Positions 25,171 to 34,119 are shown, counted from the first letter of the stretch. The stretch: 64,000 bases of DNA from DATARH01 sp963712835 (GCA_963712835.1 CAVQJJ010000005.1:248001-312000), one strand, 5' to 3'. Notes: a model not told the origin generated them from the letters alone. Numbers and translations are program-made.

Positions 25171-25941
25171 TCAGGCCGCCTTTTGCGCTGCCTGACCGAG
25201 CCGGGAGTCGGCGGCGGTCCCGCGCGCCTTCTTGAGGTTCTTCTTCACGAAACGGCTGTCATACCCGTTGAAAACATGGCCGATCAGCCCGCGGTCGAGA
25301 TCGCTGGTGCCGAACAGCCAGTCGGCGATCGGGTAGGTCAGGCTCATGTTGGTGCCCATCATGATCGCCTGGTTGTGATGGGCGATGTGATGGCGGCGGA
25401 TCGTGTTCATGAACGGGATGTGCCGGACGATGCGGTCGTCCTTCACATGGCAGCCCCAGTGGAAGAATTCGTAGTTGAGGTAGACGCCGGCGGTTGTGCA
25501 CACCAAGAGCCACCCGGCATTCGCCGACCAGATGAGGCTCAGCACATAGGCGCCAGCCGCCGACATGCAGATGAAGGTCGTAAAGGCATAAGGCGGAAAG
25601 AAGGTGATGCGGAAGTCGCGCGCGTCGTCGAAGCTGACCTCGTGGTCGGTGAAGAACTGATGATGCGCCAGGGTGTGCCGCTTGTAGATGCCCATGAAGC
25701 CCGGCACCGGGCGATGCAGCAGGAAACGGTGCATCGCCCACTCGAAGACGTTGCAGCCGAAAAAAACCGCCGGCACCACCAGCCATTCGGCCCAGGTCGG
25801 ATTGTGGACGTGAATCGCGGCATACCAGATCGTCAGCACGCCGATAAAGGCGATCACCAGCACATGCGCGAGCCCCGAATACCACGGCGAAATACGCTCG
25901 CGGTAATCGGCGCGAAAGGCTTCCTGGCGCGGGGTCATCAT
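25171..25941 (-). CDS. Sterol desaturase / fatty acid hydroxylase family protein
   Basis: 256 residues with several membrane helices and the di-iron histidine motifs of the superfamily: HRFLLH, HTLAHHQFF, HWGCH and RRHHIAHHN. Members hydroxylate or desaturate sterols, carotenoids or fatty acids at the inner membrane using O2. Two ATG codons (25941, 25938) follow a GGAGGA. The small membrane gene follows directly. Confidence 0.9.
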   Translation of the reverse strand: MMTPRQEAFRADYRERISPWYSGLAHVLVIAFIGVLTIWYAAIHVHNPTWAEWLVVPAVFFGCNVFEWAMHRFLLHRPVPGFMGIYKRHTLAHHQFFTDHEVSFDDARDFRITFFPPYAFTTFICMSAAGAYVLSLIWSANAGWLLVCTTAGVYLNYEFFHWGCHVKDDRIVRHIPFMNTIRRHHIAHHNQAIMMGTNMSLTYPIADWLFGTSDLDRGLIGHVFNGYDSRFVKKNLKKARGTAADSRLGQAAQKAA

Positions 25942-26080
25942 CGGGCGGGCTCCTCCCGGAAAGGCGAATTGATTTCAAATATAAGCCACGGACGGCCGGG
26001 CGAAAACCCGTTCGGCTCGCATGTTGGAACCCGGCTCGGCGGCGCGTGTTCTAGGAACACATTGATCTGGAGAGTTCGTC

Positions 26081-26590
26081 ATGGGTGTCATGGAGACGTT
26101 GAAGAGCAAGATGGCGGGGACCGAGCCGGAGGAAGCCGACACGGACATTCTCGCTACGCTGAAGCAGGATCATCGCGACGTCGCGGAGATGCTGGATCGA
26201 CTGGTCGAAAGCACCGGCGCAGCGGAACGCCGCAAGCTGCTGAGCTCGATCAAGAACGCGCTGGTGCCGCATCTGCGCGCAGAGGAGAAGGTGGTCTACG
26301 ACCCGGTCCTGGCGCTGCGCGGCAAGGAGCAGAAGACGCACGGCGAAGAGGGCTACATGGAGCACGCCCTCGGCGACAAGACGCTCGCCCAGCTCGGCAA
26401 GATGAAGGACCCGATGTCACCGGAGTTCTCGGCTGGCGCCAAGGTGCTGAAGGAACTGGTCGAGCACCACGTCGAGGAAGAGGAAAAGGCCATCTGGTCC
26501 GATGTCGAGAACAATTTTTCCGACGACGACCGGATCGCGATGAACAAGAAATTCCTCGCCGCCAAAAAGCGGGTAAAGGTTCCCGCCTAA
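26081..26590 (+). CDS. Hemerythrin HHE domain protein
   Basis: 169 residues. Metal ligands of the four-helix bundle: DHRDVAEMLDRL, HLRAEEKVVYDPV, YMEHALGD and LVEHHVEEEEKAIW. Cytoplasmic di-iron proteins of this group bind O2 or NO or handle iron/oxidative stress. CTGGAGAG just upstream of the ATG is the ribosome site. The TAA overlaps the convergent DUF6166 stop by four bases. Confidence 0.9.
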   Translation: MGVMETLKSKMAGTEPEEADTDILATLKQDHRDVAEMLDRLVESTGAAERRKLLSSIKNALVPHLRAEEKVVYDPVLALRGKEQKTHGEEGYMEHALGDKTLAQLGKMKDPMSPEFSAGAKVLKELVEHHVEEEEKAIWSDVENNFSDDDRIAMNKKFLAAKKRVKVPA

Positions 26591-26880
26591 CCCAATCCGG
26601 CGAGCGCCGCGTCGATATCGGCGGTGGTCAGCTCCCAGGAATTGTCGAGATCGGCGACGACGGCGCGCATGAAAGGCTCGTAAAGCCGCAGTGCCTTGCC
26701 GTCGTCGCCGAGATGGTCGGCGAGCAGCGCCAACGCAAGCTGCGCCGGGCCGTTGCCCTCATAGGTCCACTCGAACCCGGTCGGCGACAAACGCTTCAGG
26801 TCGAACCGCGGGTCGAGCGGCTTGCCATCCACCGTGACCTGCGCGCCGGAGAGGCTGCGGCCGCCGATATAGGTTTTCAT
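26587..26880 (-). CDS. DUF6166 protein
   Basis: 97 residues: MKTYIGGRSLSGAQVTVDG, FEWTYEGNGPAQLALALL, with a variable acidic tail. The pattern (short beta-rich start, then GPAQLALALL) is DUF6166, found scattered in bacteria and archaea and often near mobile DNA. Function unknown. It starts three bases after the PhyH stop, so the two are likely co-transcribed. Confidence 0.75.
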   Translation of the reverse strand: MKTYIGGRSLSGAQVTVDGKPLDPRFDLKRLSPTGFEWTYEGNGPAQLALALLADHLGDDGKALRLYEPFMRAVVADLDNSWELTTADIDAALAGLG

Positions 26881-26883
26881 CCC

Positions 26884-27735
26884 CTACCCTCGCACCGCGC
26901 GCGGATCGTTGAAATTGTCGACCCCGGTGCCGCGGTAGAGGATCTGCGCCGCGCGCTCGGTGAGCCGCCTGTGCAGCTCCAGCATGTCGTCCTGCATGTC
27001 GCGCTCGGGGCACGGCTCAAGCTCGAAATGGCCGAAGCGATCCTCGCCGCGCACCAGGGTCGCGCTATCGGTGCCTTCGAGCTGATAGAGCGAGGTCGGG
27101 ATGTAGCGGATCGCAAAGCCGATGCGCCGGTCGGGCGACGGGTTGGGCGGCGAGCCGTGCACCAGACGCACGTGATGCAGCGACATCTCACCGGGCTGGA
27201 GAACCAGCGGCACCGCTTCGCGCTCATCGACCTCGACCGCGATCTCCTGCCCGCGGGTCAACAGGTTGTGGCGGTCGAACGTGTCGCGATGCGGGATCTG
27301 GTCCCGTGTGTGGCTTTTGGGGATCACCGCCATGGCGCCATTGTCGAGGTTGCTCGGGGTCAGCGCGACCCAGGCGGTGCAGACATCGGGCGAGGACAGG
27401 CCCCAATAGGTCGAATCCTGATGCCAGGAGACAAAAGACGGCGTTTCAGCCTCCTTGATGAAGAAATTGGTGTTCCAGCACAAAATGTCCGGCCCCAGCA
27501 CATCCTCGACCGCGTCGAGGATCGCCTCGTGTCGGATCAGTTCGGCAAGAAACGGAAACAGGAGATGCGCCTTGTGACGCAGGTCGCCGCGCAACGGGCC
27601 GCCCGTGCGGGCCTCGATGGTTTCGAGCGTGCCACGAAGCGCCCGCGCCTCGGACTGGCTCATCACCGGCACGGGCGCGAGGTAGCCATCGCGGTGATAC
27701 GCGGCGATCTGATCTTCGGTCAGCGATTTCGGCAT
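26884..27735 (-). CDS. Phytanoyl-CoA dioxygenase (PhyH) family protein
   Basis: 283 residues. Fe(II)/2-oxoglutarate fold: the HxD motif is in VSWHQDSTYWGL, the distal His in LHHVRLVHGSPPN and the 2OG-binding Arg in IGFAIRYIPT. N-terminus IAAYHRDGYLAPVPV is typical of PhyH proteins. Cytoplasmic hydroxylase of an unknown small molecule. Confidence 0.9.
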   Translation of the reverse strand: MPKSLTEDQIAAYHRDGYLAPVPVMSQSEARALRGTLETIEARTGGPLRGDLRHKAHLLFPFLAELIRHEAILDAVEDVLGPDILCWNTNFFIKEAETPSFVSWHQDSTYWGLSSPDVCTAWVALTPSNLDNGAMAVIPKSHTRDQIPHRDTFDRHNLLTRGQEIAVEVDEREAVPLVLQPGEMSLHHVRLVHGSPPNPSPDRRIGFAIRYIPTSLYQLEGTDSATLVRGEDRFGHFELEPCPERDMQDDMLELHRRLTERAAQILYRGTGVDNFNDPRAVRG

Positions 27736-27877
27736 TTCGGCAACTCCCGCGAAACCCCGCTATTTATACCACGCCTGAGCCGCCAGGCAGCCGCGCGCAT
27801 CAAGCACGATCAACTGGTGCACCCCGCGCCGCGACGTGGCATTGTAGCGCCCGCTTGTTCGCGGGGAGGTTTGGCGC

Positions 27878-28414
27878 ATGCGCCAGGTAGTCACTCTTGT
27901 TTTGTCGGCAGCGCTTGCGCTGACGCTGCAGCCGGCTTTCGCGCAATCGCCCGGCGCCGCGACGATGCCGCCCGGCACGCAGAACCCGGCCCTGATGCAG
28001 CAGCCGCGCCTCATCCCGCCGCCGGGGGGGCCGCTCTCTCCGCCCGCAACGCAGCCCAGCGGATATCAGCCGGGGCCACAGCCCGAAAGCGCACAGCCAG
28101 GGCCGCAACCGAGCAATTTCCAGCCGGGGCCGACCCCGGACCAGCCGGCGCCGAGCGCACTGATCGGCCCCGGCGACACGGGCGGGTTGTGCGAGTGTCT
28201 CATCAACCACGACCCGAACCTGCCGCCCTACGACAAGACGATGATCCATCGCAGCTGCACCTCTACTGTCGACGCATGCCAGGCGGCGTGCAACACCGGA
28301 AAATATTATTCCTTCGTTCCGCATGCCGTCTTCAGCTGCCCCGGCCAGCCGGAGCCGAACGGCCATATCGCGATGAATTTCAGTCCGATGTCGCGGCTCC
28401 TGAGTTGGCGCTAA
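27878..28414 (+). CDS. Secreted Pro-rich protein with Cys-rich C-terminal domain
   Basis: 178 residues. Signal peptide 1-22 (LVLSAALALTLQPAFAQ). Residues about 25-105 are Pro/Gln/Gly-rich with repeated QPGP units (YQPGPQPESAQPGPQP, then FQPGPTPD). The C-terminal part has five Cys (GGLCECLINHD, RSCTSTVDACQAACNTG, VFSCPGQ) that could make disulfides after export. GGGAGG precedes the ATG. No known domain recognised. Confidence 0.7.
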   Translation: MRQVVTLVLSAALALTLQPAFAQSPGAATMPPGTQNPALMQQPRLIPPPGGPLSPPATQPSGYQPGPQPESAQPGPQPSNFQPGPTPDQPAPSALIGPGDTGGLCECLINHDPNLPPYDKTMIHRSCTSTVDACQAACNTGKYYSFVPHAVFSCPGQPEPNGHIAMNFSPMSRLLSWR

Positions 28415-28424
28415 CGCGGCCGCC

Positions 28425-29549
28425 TTACGCCGGCACCAGCGGGGCGTGCAGCGTCGTCCCCGGGCAGATAATGCCGCCGCGGTCGCCGATGGTGAGCCGG
28501 CCATAAACCTCCTCGAAGACCGGCGGCAGCGGCCGCGCGTCGGGCGGGCACAACCATAGCCGCAACAGGTGCCGCTTGCGCTCGACCTCCGACCAGTCCT
28601 CGTAGGCCGAGCGGGCGTGCAGGATCGTGTGGTTGTGCAGGATCTGGATGTCGCCGGGCATGAAATCCATGTCGAGACGCAGCTCCGGATCGCCGGCAAG
28701 CTCGCCGAAAAGATCGAGCGCCTCGTAATCCTCAGGCGCCAAGCGGCGCGCCTCGGGAAAGCGCTGCGATGAGCCGATATGCAGCCGCGAATAGAGCACC
28801 GATACATAGCGCTGGCCTTTGGGTCCGTCATGCGCGCTGAACACCGGCGCCTCGTAAAACGGCCCCTTGCCCTCCGGCACCTCGCCGCGACGGTCGGTCG
28901 GAAACGGCCGGTAGAGGCGCTCCAGGAGGTCGGGGCGCCGCTCGGCGATGACATTGTGCAGGGTCATCGAGCTGACGATCGCCGACGCGCCGCCCGATTT
29001 CGCGCGCTTGAGGCAAAGGAGCGCGACCAGATCGGCCCGGTCGATATGGAAACGCTGGCGCTCGGCAGTCTGGTAGCTGCGCAAGAACGGGTTGGTCTCG
29101 CTGAGGCCCTGGCCAAGATCGTAGACATGGCCGAGCAGATGCCCCTTCGAGTTCTGTGAGCGCGCGCTGCCGAAATAGCTGCCGAGCCCCCAATAGGCGG
29201 TCGCGCTCGCCTCGATCGGCCGGCCTTCGACCGGCAGGCCGCGCAGCAGGACGAAGCCGCGCCCCTCGACGACGTCATGGCGCAGGCGGTCGAGCACCGG
29301 CCCCAGCGTCGGCAGCGGAAAATCGGCGCGGGTGATCGCGGCAAGGTCGAGGCCGCGCGCCAGCACCGCCTCGGCCGCCGCCTCGATCTCGGCGATGTCC
29401 GAGGCCGAGAAGCGATAGGTCCATTCCGCCTCGCGGCGGCGCATATCGGCGCCGACCCAGGCGGAAGGGCCGGAGATCTTCTGCCATGTCGGCGCGGCGG
29501 CGACGCCAGGGGCCGTAACACCAGGGGCGGTAATAATCGTGTCGGGCAT
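28425..29549 (-). CDS. TauD/TfdA-family 2-oxoglutarate dioxygenase
   Basis: About 374 residues from the ATG at 29549 (a GTG at 29558 adds three residues). The metal HxD is in RFHIDRADLVALL, the distal His in ILHNHTILHARSA and the 2OG Arg in RKRHLLRLWL. The N-terminal ~70 residues extend beyond the TauD core, as in gamma-butyrobetaine/trimethyllysine-type members. Substrate unknown. Confidence 0.9.
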   Translation of the reverse strand: MPDTIITAPGVTAPGVAAAPTWQKISGPSAWVGADMRRREAEWTYRFSASDIAEIEAAAEAVLARGLDLAAITRADFPLPTLGPVLDRLRHDVVEGRGFVLLRGLPVEGRPIEASATAYWGLGSYFGSARSQNSKGHLLGHVYDLGQGLSETNPFLRSYQTAERQRFHIDRADLVALLCLKRAKSGGASAIVSSMTLHNVIAERRPDLLERLYRPFPTDRRGEVPEGKGPFYEAPVFSAHDGPKGQRYVSVLYSRLHIGSSQRFPEARRLAPEDYEALDLFGELAGDPELRLDMDFMPGDIQILHNHTILHARSAYEDWSEVERKRHLLRLWLCPPDARPLPPVFEEVYGRLTIGDRGGIICPGTTLHAPLVPA

Positions 29550-29651
29550 CGCGCTCACCCCGGAAACTGGCTTCGAGCCGGGCGATTATATACGCTTCGA
29601 CGCGAAACGCGCGGTTTTGCCAGCCCGTTCAGTGAGCGATGCCAGCGAACG

Positions 29652-30041
29652 ATGATCGAGCGATACAGCGACCATGCCGCCAACGAGCGCACCTTTCTCG
29701 CCTGGGTGCGCACCGCGATCGCGATCATGGCGTTCGGCTTCGTCGTCGCGAAGTTCGACCTGTTCCTGCGTGTCGCTGGCGCCGAGGCGGCGGCAAAGAC
29801 GGTGCCGCTTGGCGGCCACCCGTTCATCGGCGACCTCGCGGGGGTGCTGCTGTTCGCGCTCGGCACGGCGCTGATGGCGCTGGCGGCGCTGCGCTACCAC
29901 AAGACGGCGCAGGACATCGACGCCCAGGTAGTGCGCCGCGGCCCCGGCGAGCGCATCGACTTCACCATGGTGGGGATGCTGCTGCTGCTCGGCGGCGCGC
30001 TGTTCGTTTACCTCATTTATACCCTCATCAGCGCGGCGTGA
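29652..30041 (+). CDS. DUF202 (YidH-family) membrane protein
   Basis: 129 residues: HAANERTFLAWVRTAIAIMAFGF is the diagnostic DUF202 start. Two further helices lie at about 60-80 and 105-127. Inner-membrane protein of unknown function. A start in a different frame at 29639 is not protein-like. Confidence 0.88.
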   Translation: MIERYSDHAANERTFLAWVRTAIAIMAFGFVVAKFDLFLRVAGAEAAAKTVPLGGHPFIGDLAGVLLFALGTALMALAALRYHKTAQDIDAQVVRRGPGERIDFTMVGMLLLLGGALFVYLIYTLISAA

Positions 30042-30137
30042 GGCCAGCGGCGTTCATGGCGCCGCGGAACGGGCAACCTGGCCGCTTGTTCTCTGTAAGA
30101 CGCGCTGCGCGCGCGGGCGAGAGACGGAGGCAAGTTG

Positions 30138-30293
30138 ATGGGCCTTATCATCCTTATCGTGATCCTGCTGCTGCTGTTCGGCGGCGGCGGTTGGGGCTAT
30201 TCGCGCTACGGCTATGGCGGCGGGTTCGGCATCGGCGGGTTGTTGCTGGTCGTCCTCGTCCTGTTCCTGATCTTCGGCTACGGGAACTTCTAG
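30138..30293 (+). CDS. DUF3309-like small membrane protein
   Basis: 51 residues, two hydrophobic stretches around a Gly/Tyr-rich turn (MGLIILIVILLLLFGGGG, WGYSRYGYGGG, LLLVVLVLFLIFGYG). This matches the short DUF3309 membrane proteins of Alphaproteobacteria, which are often stress-induced. ATG at 30138 follows GGAGG (30126-30130). Confidence 0.72.
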   Translation: MGLIILIVILLLLFGGGGWGYSRYGYGGGFGIGGLLLVVLVLFLIFGYGNF

Positions 30294-30309
30294 CGGATTT
30301 ATGAAATGC

Positions 30310-30329
30310 GGCGGGGCATCCGCCCCGCC
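30310..30329. terminator. Hairpin terminator between convergent genes
   Basis: 8-bp perfect inverted repeat GGCGGGGC / GCCCCGCC with four-base loop ATCC, 16 bp past the DUF3309-like stop and before the DUF5681 gene end. Confidence 0.6.
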
Positions 30330-30365
30330 TGCCGTAGCGAGCCCGGATGGGCGAGCGCACTATTA

Positions 30366-31043
30366 TTACGCGCCTTCCTCGGCGTCGAGCGCCGCCAGCT
30401 CGGCGATGAGATTGGCGCGCCGCTTCTCCTTGGGGATTCTCGCGGCGAGGCGGTCGAGCTTGGCGATGAGGCGTTCGCGCGGGTCGTCGTCGGGCGAGGC
30501 CGGCGGCGGCACCGCGGCGAGGATTCGCGGGAAGCCATCAAGCATGTGCGCGAGATGCGCCGCCTCCTCGGGGGTGATGGCGCCGTCGCCAACCGCTTCG
30601 GTGATCGCCCCGACCGCGCGGCCGAGATCGCCGGGCGCGGTGATCGCCGGCAGGTCGAGCTCGACCGGCTGGCCGCGCCGCAGACCGACGGTGCGAGCGA
30701 GCACGAAGCGCCCCGAGACACCGTCGCCGCCCCGGCCGAGCGCGATTTGGTTTTGCATCAGCGCCGGAGAGGCGGCGTCGGCCAACGCCAGCGCGGCACG
30801 CGCCCCGGCGCGGAAACTGCCTTTCGGCCGTCCCGCCGGATTTCCCGACCGGCCCTTCTTGAACCGCGTCGCGCCGCCCGCCGGCGTACCCGAAACAAAA
30901 CGGCCGCGCCCGTCACGTGCGATTATCCTACTATTATCAGGCGGTGCACCGCCTGATATCCGCCTGTTATCGCCCTCGATAACAGGCGGTAACTTCCCTC
31001 CTGTTCCCGCTGATTTCTGCCAATCTCGTGCCGGCATTGCCAT
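30366..31043 (-). CDS. DUF5681 domain protein
   Basis: 225 residues. The diagnostic DUF5681 block, DGRGRFVSGTPAGGATRF then GRSGNPAGRPKG, spans about residues 44-75. The rest is helical and charged, with an acidic C-terminus. The domain is basic and DNA-binding-like and occurs in phage or integrated-element contexts in Alphaproteobacteria. Role not known. A lower-GC promoter region lies upstream. Confidence 0.75.
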   Translation of the reverse strand: MAMPARDWQKSAGTGGKLPPVIEGDNRRISGGAPPDNSRIIARDGRGRFVSGTPAGGATRFKKGRSGNPAGRPKGSFRAGARAALALADAASPALMQNQIALGRGGDGVSGRFVLARTVGLRRGQPVELDLPAITAPGDLGRAVGAITEAVGDGAITPEEAAHLAHMLDGFPRILAAVPPPASPDDDPRERLIAKLDRLAARIPKEKRRANLIAELAALDAEEGA

Positions 31044-31194
31044 GCTTACCCCATCGTTAGCTTGTTTTGTTCTATCATGAGATAAGGGTTATTGCGTAAA
31101 ATTCAATACCCGTATCACAATTTTGAAACTCTCTTCGGCTGCGGCCGCGTCTGGCGGGGTTGCCAGTGATCGCCGCCACGAAGGAACGCAGGAA

Positions 31195-31218
31195 ACGGGG
31201 AGGAATGCTCCTCCCCGT
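31195..31218 (-). terminator. Hairpin downstream of the beta-trefoil gene
   Basis: 10-bp perfect inverted repeat ACGGGGAGGA / TCCTCCCCGT with four-base loop, 20 bp after the stop of the 31238 gene, with a short run of T following on the minus strand. Confidence 0.6.
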
Positions 31219-31237
31219 CCCTGTCCCCGGCCGGCGC

Positions 31238-32236
31238 TTAGTTTTCGCTGAGCAGCGGGGAAAGCCGCCAGCGCGCCGCGTCCTTGATGTCGGTCAGATC
31301 GGTCCGGAAGAACGGCTGTCCACCCGGCTGCGGTGAGACCAGCCCGACATACCAGCCGAAATCGGTCTGCAGCACATAGGTGAAGTCACCCTGGTCGAGG
31401 ATGTGGAATTTCTCCCACGTGCTGATTTTCGTGGCATCGGTGTGGAACACGTCGGACTGCTCGCCGCCGGTGTTCGCGATGAACGGCGGGATGCCGCCGC
31501 CCGCCACCGCGGTCACGTAGTTCCCGCTCAGCGTCTGCAGCGCATAGGTGCCATCGCGCTGCTGCAGCAGGGTGAACTTGGTGAGCGGCTTGAAGTCGAT
31601 GTTGTCGAGGGCGGACATGAACAGCCCGTTATGGATCTGGCCGCCCCCCTTGACCGCCGCGAGCGTATAGCCGGCGACCGGGCGGAACGCGTATTGCCGC
31701 CCGGACATCAGCGGTCCCTTGCAGATGAGCCGGAACAGCTCCCAGGTGTTGACCTTGGTCGCGTCGGTATGCACCGCCGGGTCCGCCGTCTGCCCGCCGC
31801 CGCCGAGCGCCGTCACGTAATTGCCCTTGTCGGTGGCGATCGCGTAGTACCACGGTGCGTCCTGCCGCAAATCGTAGTACTCCGGGTAGATCGAGAACGG
31901 CGGCACCTGGGGGATGAGCCCGAAGGTTTCCCAGGCCTGCGGCACCGTCGCGTCGGTGTGCATCACATCCGAGGAGCGGCCGCCGCCGCTGACCGCGGTC
32001 AGGTAGTTCCCCGATTGAGTTTGAATCGCGTAGGGAAAGAACCCCTCGGGGTTTTCCGGCGTGTTGAGGCGCTGCTCGGGGTCGTACCAGAGCTGGAACG
32101 TCTCCCAGAGGCTGGGTGTCGTCGCGTTGGTGTGGATCGCGCCGGAGGTCCGGCCGCCGCCGCCGACCGCGGTGACAAACGTCTCCTTGAGAAACGTCTC
32201 GAGGGCGAATTTACCGGGAAGCTGCTGTAGTGCCAT
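31238..32236 (-). CDS. Double beta-trefoil (fascin-like) repeat protein
   Basis: 332 residues from the ATG at 32236 (AGGAGA upstream on the minus strand). Six repeats of about 45-55 residues share the pattern YA-Q-SGNYVTAV-GGG, then HTDAT, then WE-F (for example ATDKGNYVTALGGGG, QTLSGNYVTAVAGGG). Six repeats equal two beta-trefoils of the fascin-like actin-crosslinking/agglutinin-like superfamily. There is no signal peptide, so export, if any, is non-classical. Carbohydrate or actin binding is possible. Repeats 4 and 6 have lost the HTDAT signature. Confidence 0.75.
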   Translation of the reverse strand: MALQQLPGKFALETFLKETFVTAVGGGGRTSGAIHTNATTPSLWETFQLWYDPEQRLNTPENPEGFFPYAIQTQSGNYLTAVSGGGRSSDVMHTDATVPQAWETFGLIPQVPPFSIYPEYYDLRQDAPWYYAIATDKGNYVTALGGGGQTADPAVHTDATKVNTWELFRLICKGPLMSGRQYAFRPVAGYTLAAVKGGGQIHNGLFMSALDNIDFKPLTKFTLLQQRDGTYALQTLSGNYVTAVAGGGIPPFIANTGGEQSDVFHTDATKISTWEKFHILDQGDFTYVLQTDFGWYVGLVSPQPGGQPFFRTDLTDIKDAARWRLSPLLSEN

Positions 32237-32369
32237 GATCGGTCTCCTGCACAGGGCGGCATGACGATCCCGCCGCGTCCCCATACGCGCGTCTCCTCGC
32301 CGGGGTTGCAGGTTTGCCATCGAGCAAATGATACAAACTATTAGAAAATCGGCCTAATTTACGAATAAT

Positions 32370-32465
32370 TCACCATGAGACGCGGCCCGCGGATTTATGC
32401 TCGGCGATGTAGCGGCGCGCGGCCTCCAGGTCGTCGAGCGCCTTGCGGCGCCAGACGATATCCAT
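32370..32465 (-). pseudogene. Truncated ParE/RelE-type toxin
   Basis: ATG at 32465 to TGA at 32370 gives 31 residues: MDIVWRRKALDDLEAARRYI then AEHKSAGRVSW. This is the N-terminal helix of a ParE/RelE toxin, about one third of the ~95-residue family length, cut before the catalytic sheet. No antitoxin gene is recognisable upstream, although 32466-32600 has a short open frame with no known domain. It is likely a remnant. Confidence 0.65.
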
Positions 32466-32618
32466 CTCGGTTTAGGCTTTCTTCGGCTGCGGCTGGGGTG
32501 ACCCGTGCTTTGTGTCCCAGGACTCGACCTAACGGACGACATCTTCGTTCAGGACATCCGGCGCGCCAGACCTTGCTTCGTCGAATGACCGGAAGTGTTA
32601 CACCTGACATAGATAGCG

Positions 32619-32969
32619 CTAGGGATTGTGCGACGGCCTGAAGCCTAAGAGCACCCAGCAGACGACGATACCGAAAAAAAGAAGCAGGAGTGGAGACGCT
32701 ATTGCTATGCCAATGATTATCGCGACCACCTCATAATCGACGACTCTGACTGGCACCATTTGCGTCGTGCAGCGGCTGTGGGCTATGTATGTTTCAGCGT
32801 CAGTGGTCGATGGCAGCTTAGCATTGCAGGCTGCGATTTCCTCCGTTGATGGCGCGTGGGAAGTGTACGTCGCAGGTATTCCACGCACATAGACCACGCC
32901 GCCAATAAGGCAAACCCACAAAACCGATAAAACTACCCAGCAACGCAGAAACCCGCGCCGCCAGTTCAT
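32619..32969 (-). CDS. Two-helix membrane protein, unknown
   Basis: 116 residues with an N-terminal helix (CWVVLSVLWVCLIGGVVYV), a polar middle with two Cys, and a C-terminal helix (AIIIGIAIASPLLLLFFGIV) ending FRPSHNP. The ATG overlaps the stop of the small basic gene upstream (ATGA at 32966-32969), so they are coupled. Similar MNWRRGFLR-type proteins occur in rhizobia-like genomes. No function known. Confidence 0.65.
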   Translation of the reverse strand: MNWRRGFLRCWVVLSVLWVCLIGGVVYVRGIPATYTSHAPSTEEIAACNAKLPSTTDAETYIAHSRCTTQMVPVRVVDYEVVAIIIGIAIASPLLLLFFGIVVCWVLLGFRPSHNP

Positions 32970-33133
32970 CCCTTTTGGCTGCGCTTTGGCTTCTCGGCTG
33001 GCTTAGACCGCGCGACCTGATCGAACAGACGGTCAACGGTTTCGCCAGGTTCATCGGCCCCGACTTCGCGCGCCGTCTTTAGGAACCGCTTGTACTGCTC
33101 CGGGTTGTCGGGCTTGGGCGACGGCTTTCTCAT
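32966..33133 (-). CDS. Small charged protein coupled to membrane gene
   Basis: 55 residues (MRKPSPKPDNPEQYKRFLKT, then EVGADEPGETVDRLF and a Lys-rich end). Too short for routine gene calling, but it overlaps the next gene as ATGA and reads like a recurring short alphaproteobacterial family with the PDNPEQYKRF motif. Function unknown. Confidence 0.65.
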   Translation of the reverse strand: MRKPSPKPDNPEQYKRFLKTAREVGADEPGETVDRLFDQVARSKPAEKPKRSQKG

Positions 33134-33381
33134 CTGTCTCCGCTGAGCCTTCCTTAGCGAATCTCGCGTATGCTACCATACATACGCACAACGGCGCGCG
33201 CAGCTATGGGCGCCACGCACGCCATTGCTCCTTGCCCTTCTGGAAGGGGCAGGTCGTTAGCCCGCGTTAGCAGGCTACCGGTAATGTCCGGATGGTGTGC
33301 CAAACCATGCGATCTCCTTTCTCCTAGGGTTTCGACCGCACGCTAGGTCGGCAAACTTCGTCGCGCGGTCGCTCGAAACTG

Positions 33382-34119
33382 CTAAGCGGCGGATACCTCT
33401 TCGGTATCCGCCGCCTCTGCGTCGGCCGTTTCCTCAACGATTGGAATGCAAAAATCGAGAACAGCACCGAAGGTCGTCATAAACCGATCTCTCGTTACCT
33501 GCGACCAGCCTGCGCCGTTTCTCGGAAGGCTGGTAAGCAGACCGGCGATAGGCTGGGGAAGCGTCCCGCCACCTTCGTTTGCGGGTGGCGGTTGAACGCG
33601 AGTCGGATTTACTTTGGGCGTTGGCCTCGGCTTGACCTTGAACGGGCGGTTGGCGGTTGGTTTGACGCTCGCGTTACTCGCGCGCTGCCGCTCTGGGCCG
33701 ATACCCGCCTCTCTGAACAGCCCGGCGAACAGCGTAACCATGCGGTCTTGCTGTCCAATCGGGTTATAGTTTCGGAATGCGTCCCTTATCTCGCTGTCCG
33801 TTGCCGTGGCCGGATCGACAAATTGCAATGCGTCAGCATAAGCAGCGCGTAGCCAGTCGCCGACGCGTTGTTGATATTCTGCTTCCGGAGCTAGGCGGAT
33901 ACCTTCTAGGACGGCGCTCGGAGCGCCGCCCTCATCAATTAGATCAAGCGCTTGTAGTGCCTGCAGCGTGCGCGGAACCAAACTTCCAGAGACTCCCGCG
34001 CGTATAAGCACATCGGAGTTAACGGGCGTCGGCAATCCCCGGCTCCGATGCCGACGAATCAAATCAATGATCGCCGACGCAGGCGCATATGGTGCGGGCG
34101 CATTTGGTGTAACCGGCAT
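33382..34119 (-). CDS. DUF5343 domain protein
   Basis: 245 residues. The start MPVTPNAPAPYAPASAIIDL, with RSRGLP and LVPRTLQALQALDLID, is the winged-helix-like DUF5343 domain (about 1-150). A Pro/Lys-rich linker and a helical tail end EEVSAA. Such proteins are accessory genes, sometimes near defence or mobile loci, without known function. The 3' end encodes a strong hairpin (33386-33414). Confidence 0.78.
   Translation of the reverse strand: MPVTPNAPAPYAPASAIIDLIRRHRSRGLPTPVNSDVLIRAGVSGSLVPRTLQALQALDLIDEGGAPSAVLEGIRLAPEAEYQQRVGDWLRAAYADALQFVDPATATDSEIRDAFRNYNPIGQQDRMVTLFAGLFREAGIGPERQRASNASVKPTANRPFKVKPRPTPKVNPTRVQPPPANEGGGTLPQPIAGLLTSLPRNGAGWSQVTRDRFMTTFGAVLDFCIPIVEETADAEAADTEEVSAA
33386..33414 (-). 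terminator. Hairpin overlapping the DUF5343 stop
   Basis: 12-bp perfect inverted repeat GCGGCGGATACC / GGTATCCGCCGC with a five-base loop. It lies inside the last codons just before the TAG, so translation and termination may interfere there. Confidence 0.6.

Noticed and set aside
24835..28506. A 1223-residue plus-strand reading frame
   Set aside because: It lies opposite several clear minus-strand genes and is Arg/Ala-rich shadow sequence of high-GC DNA.
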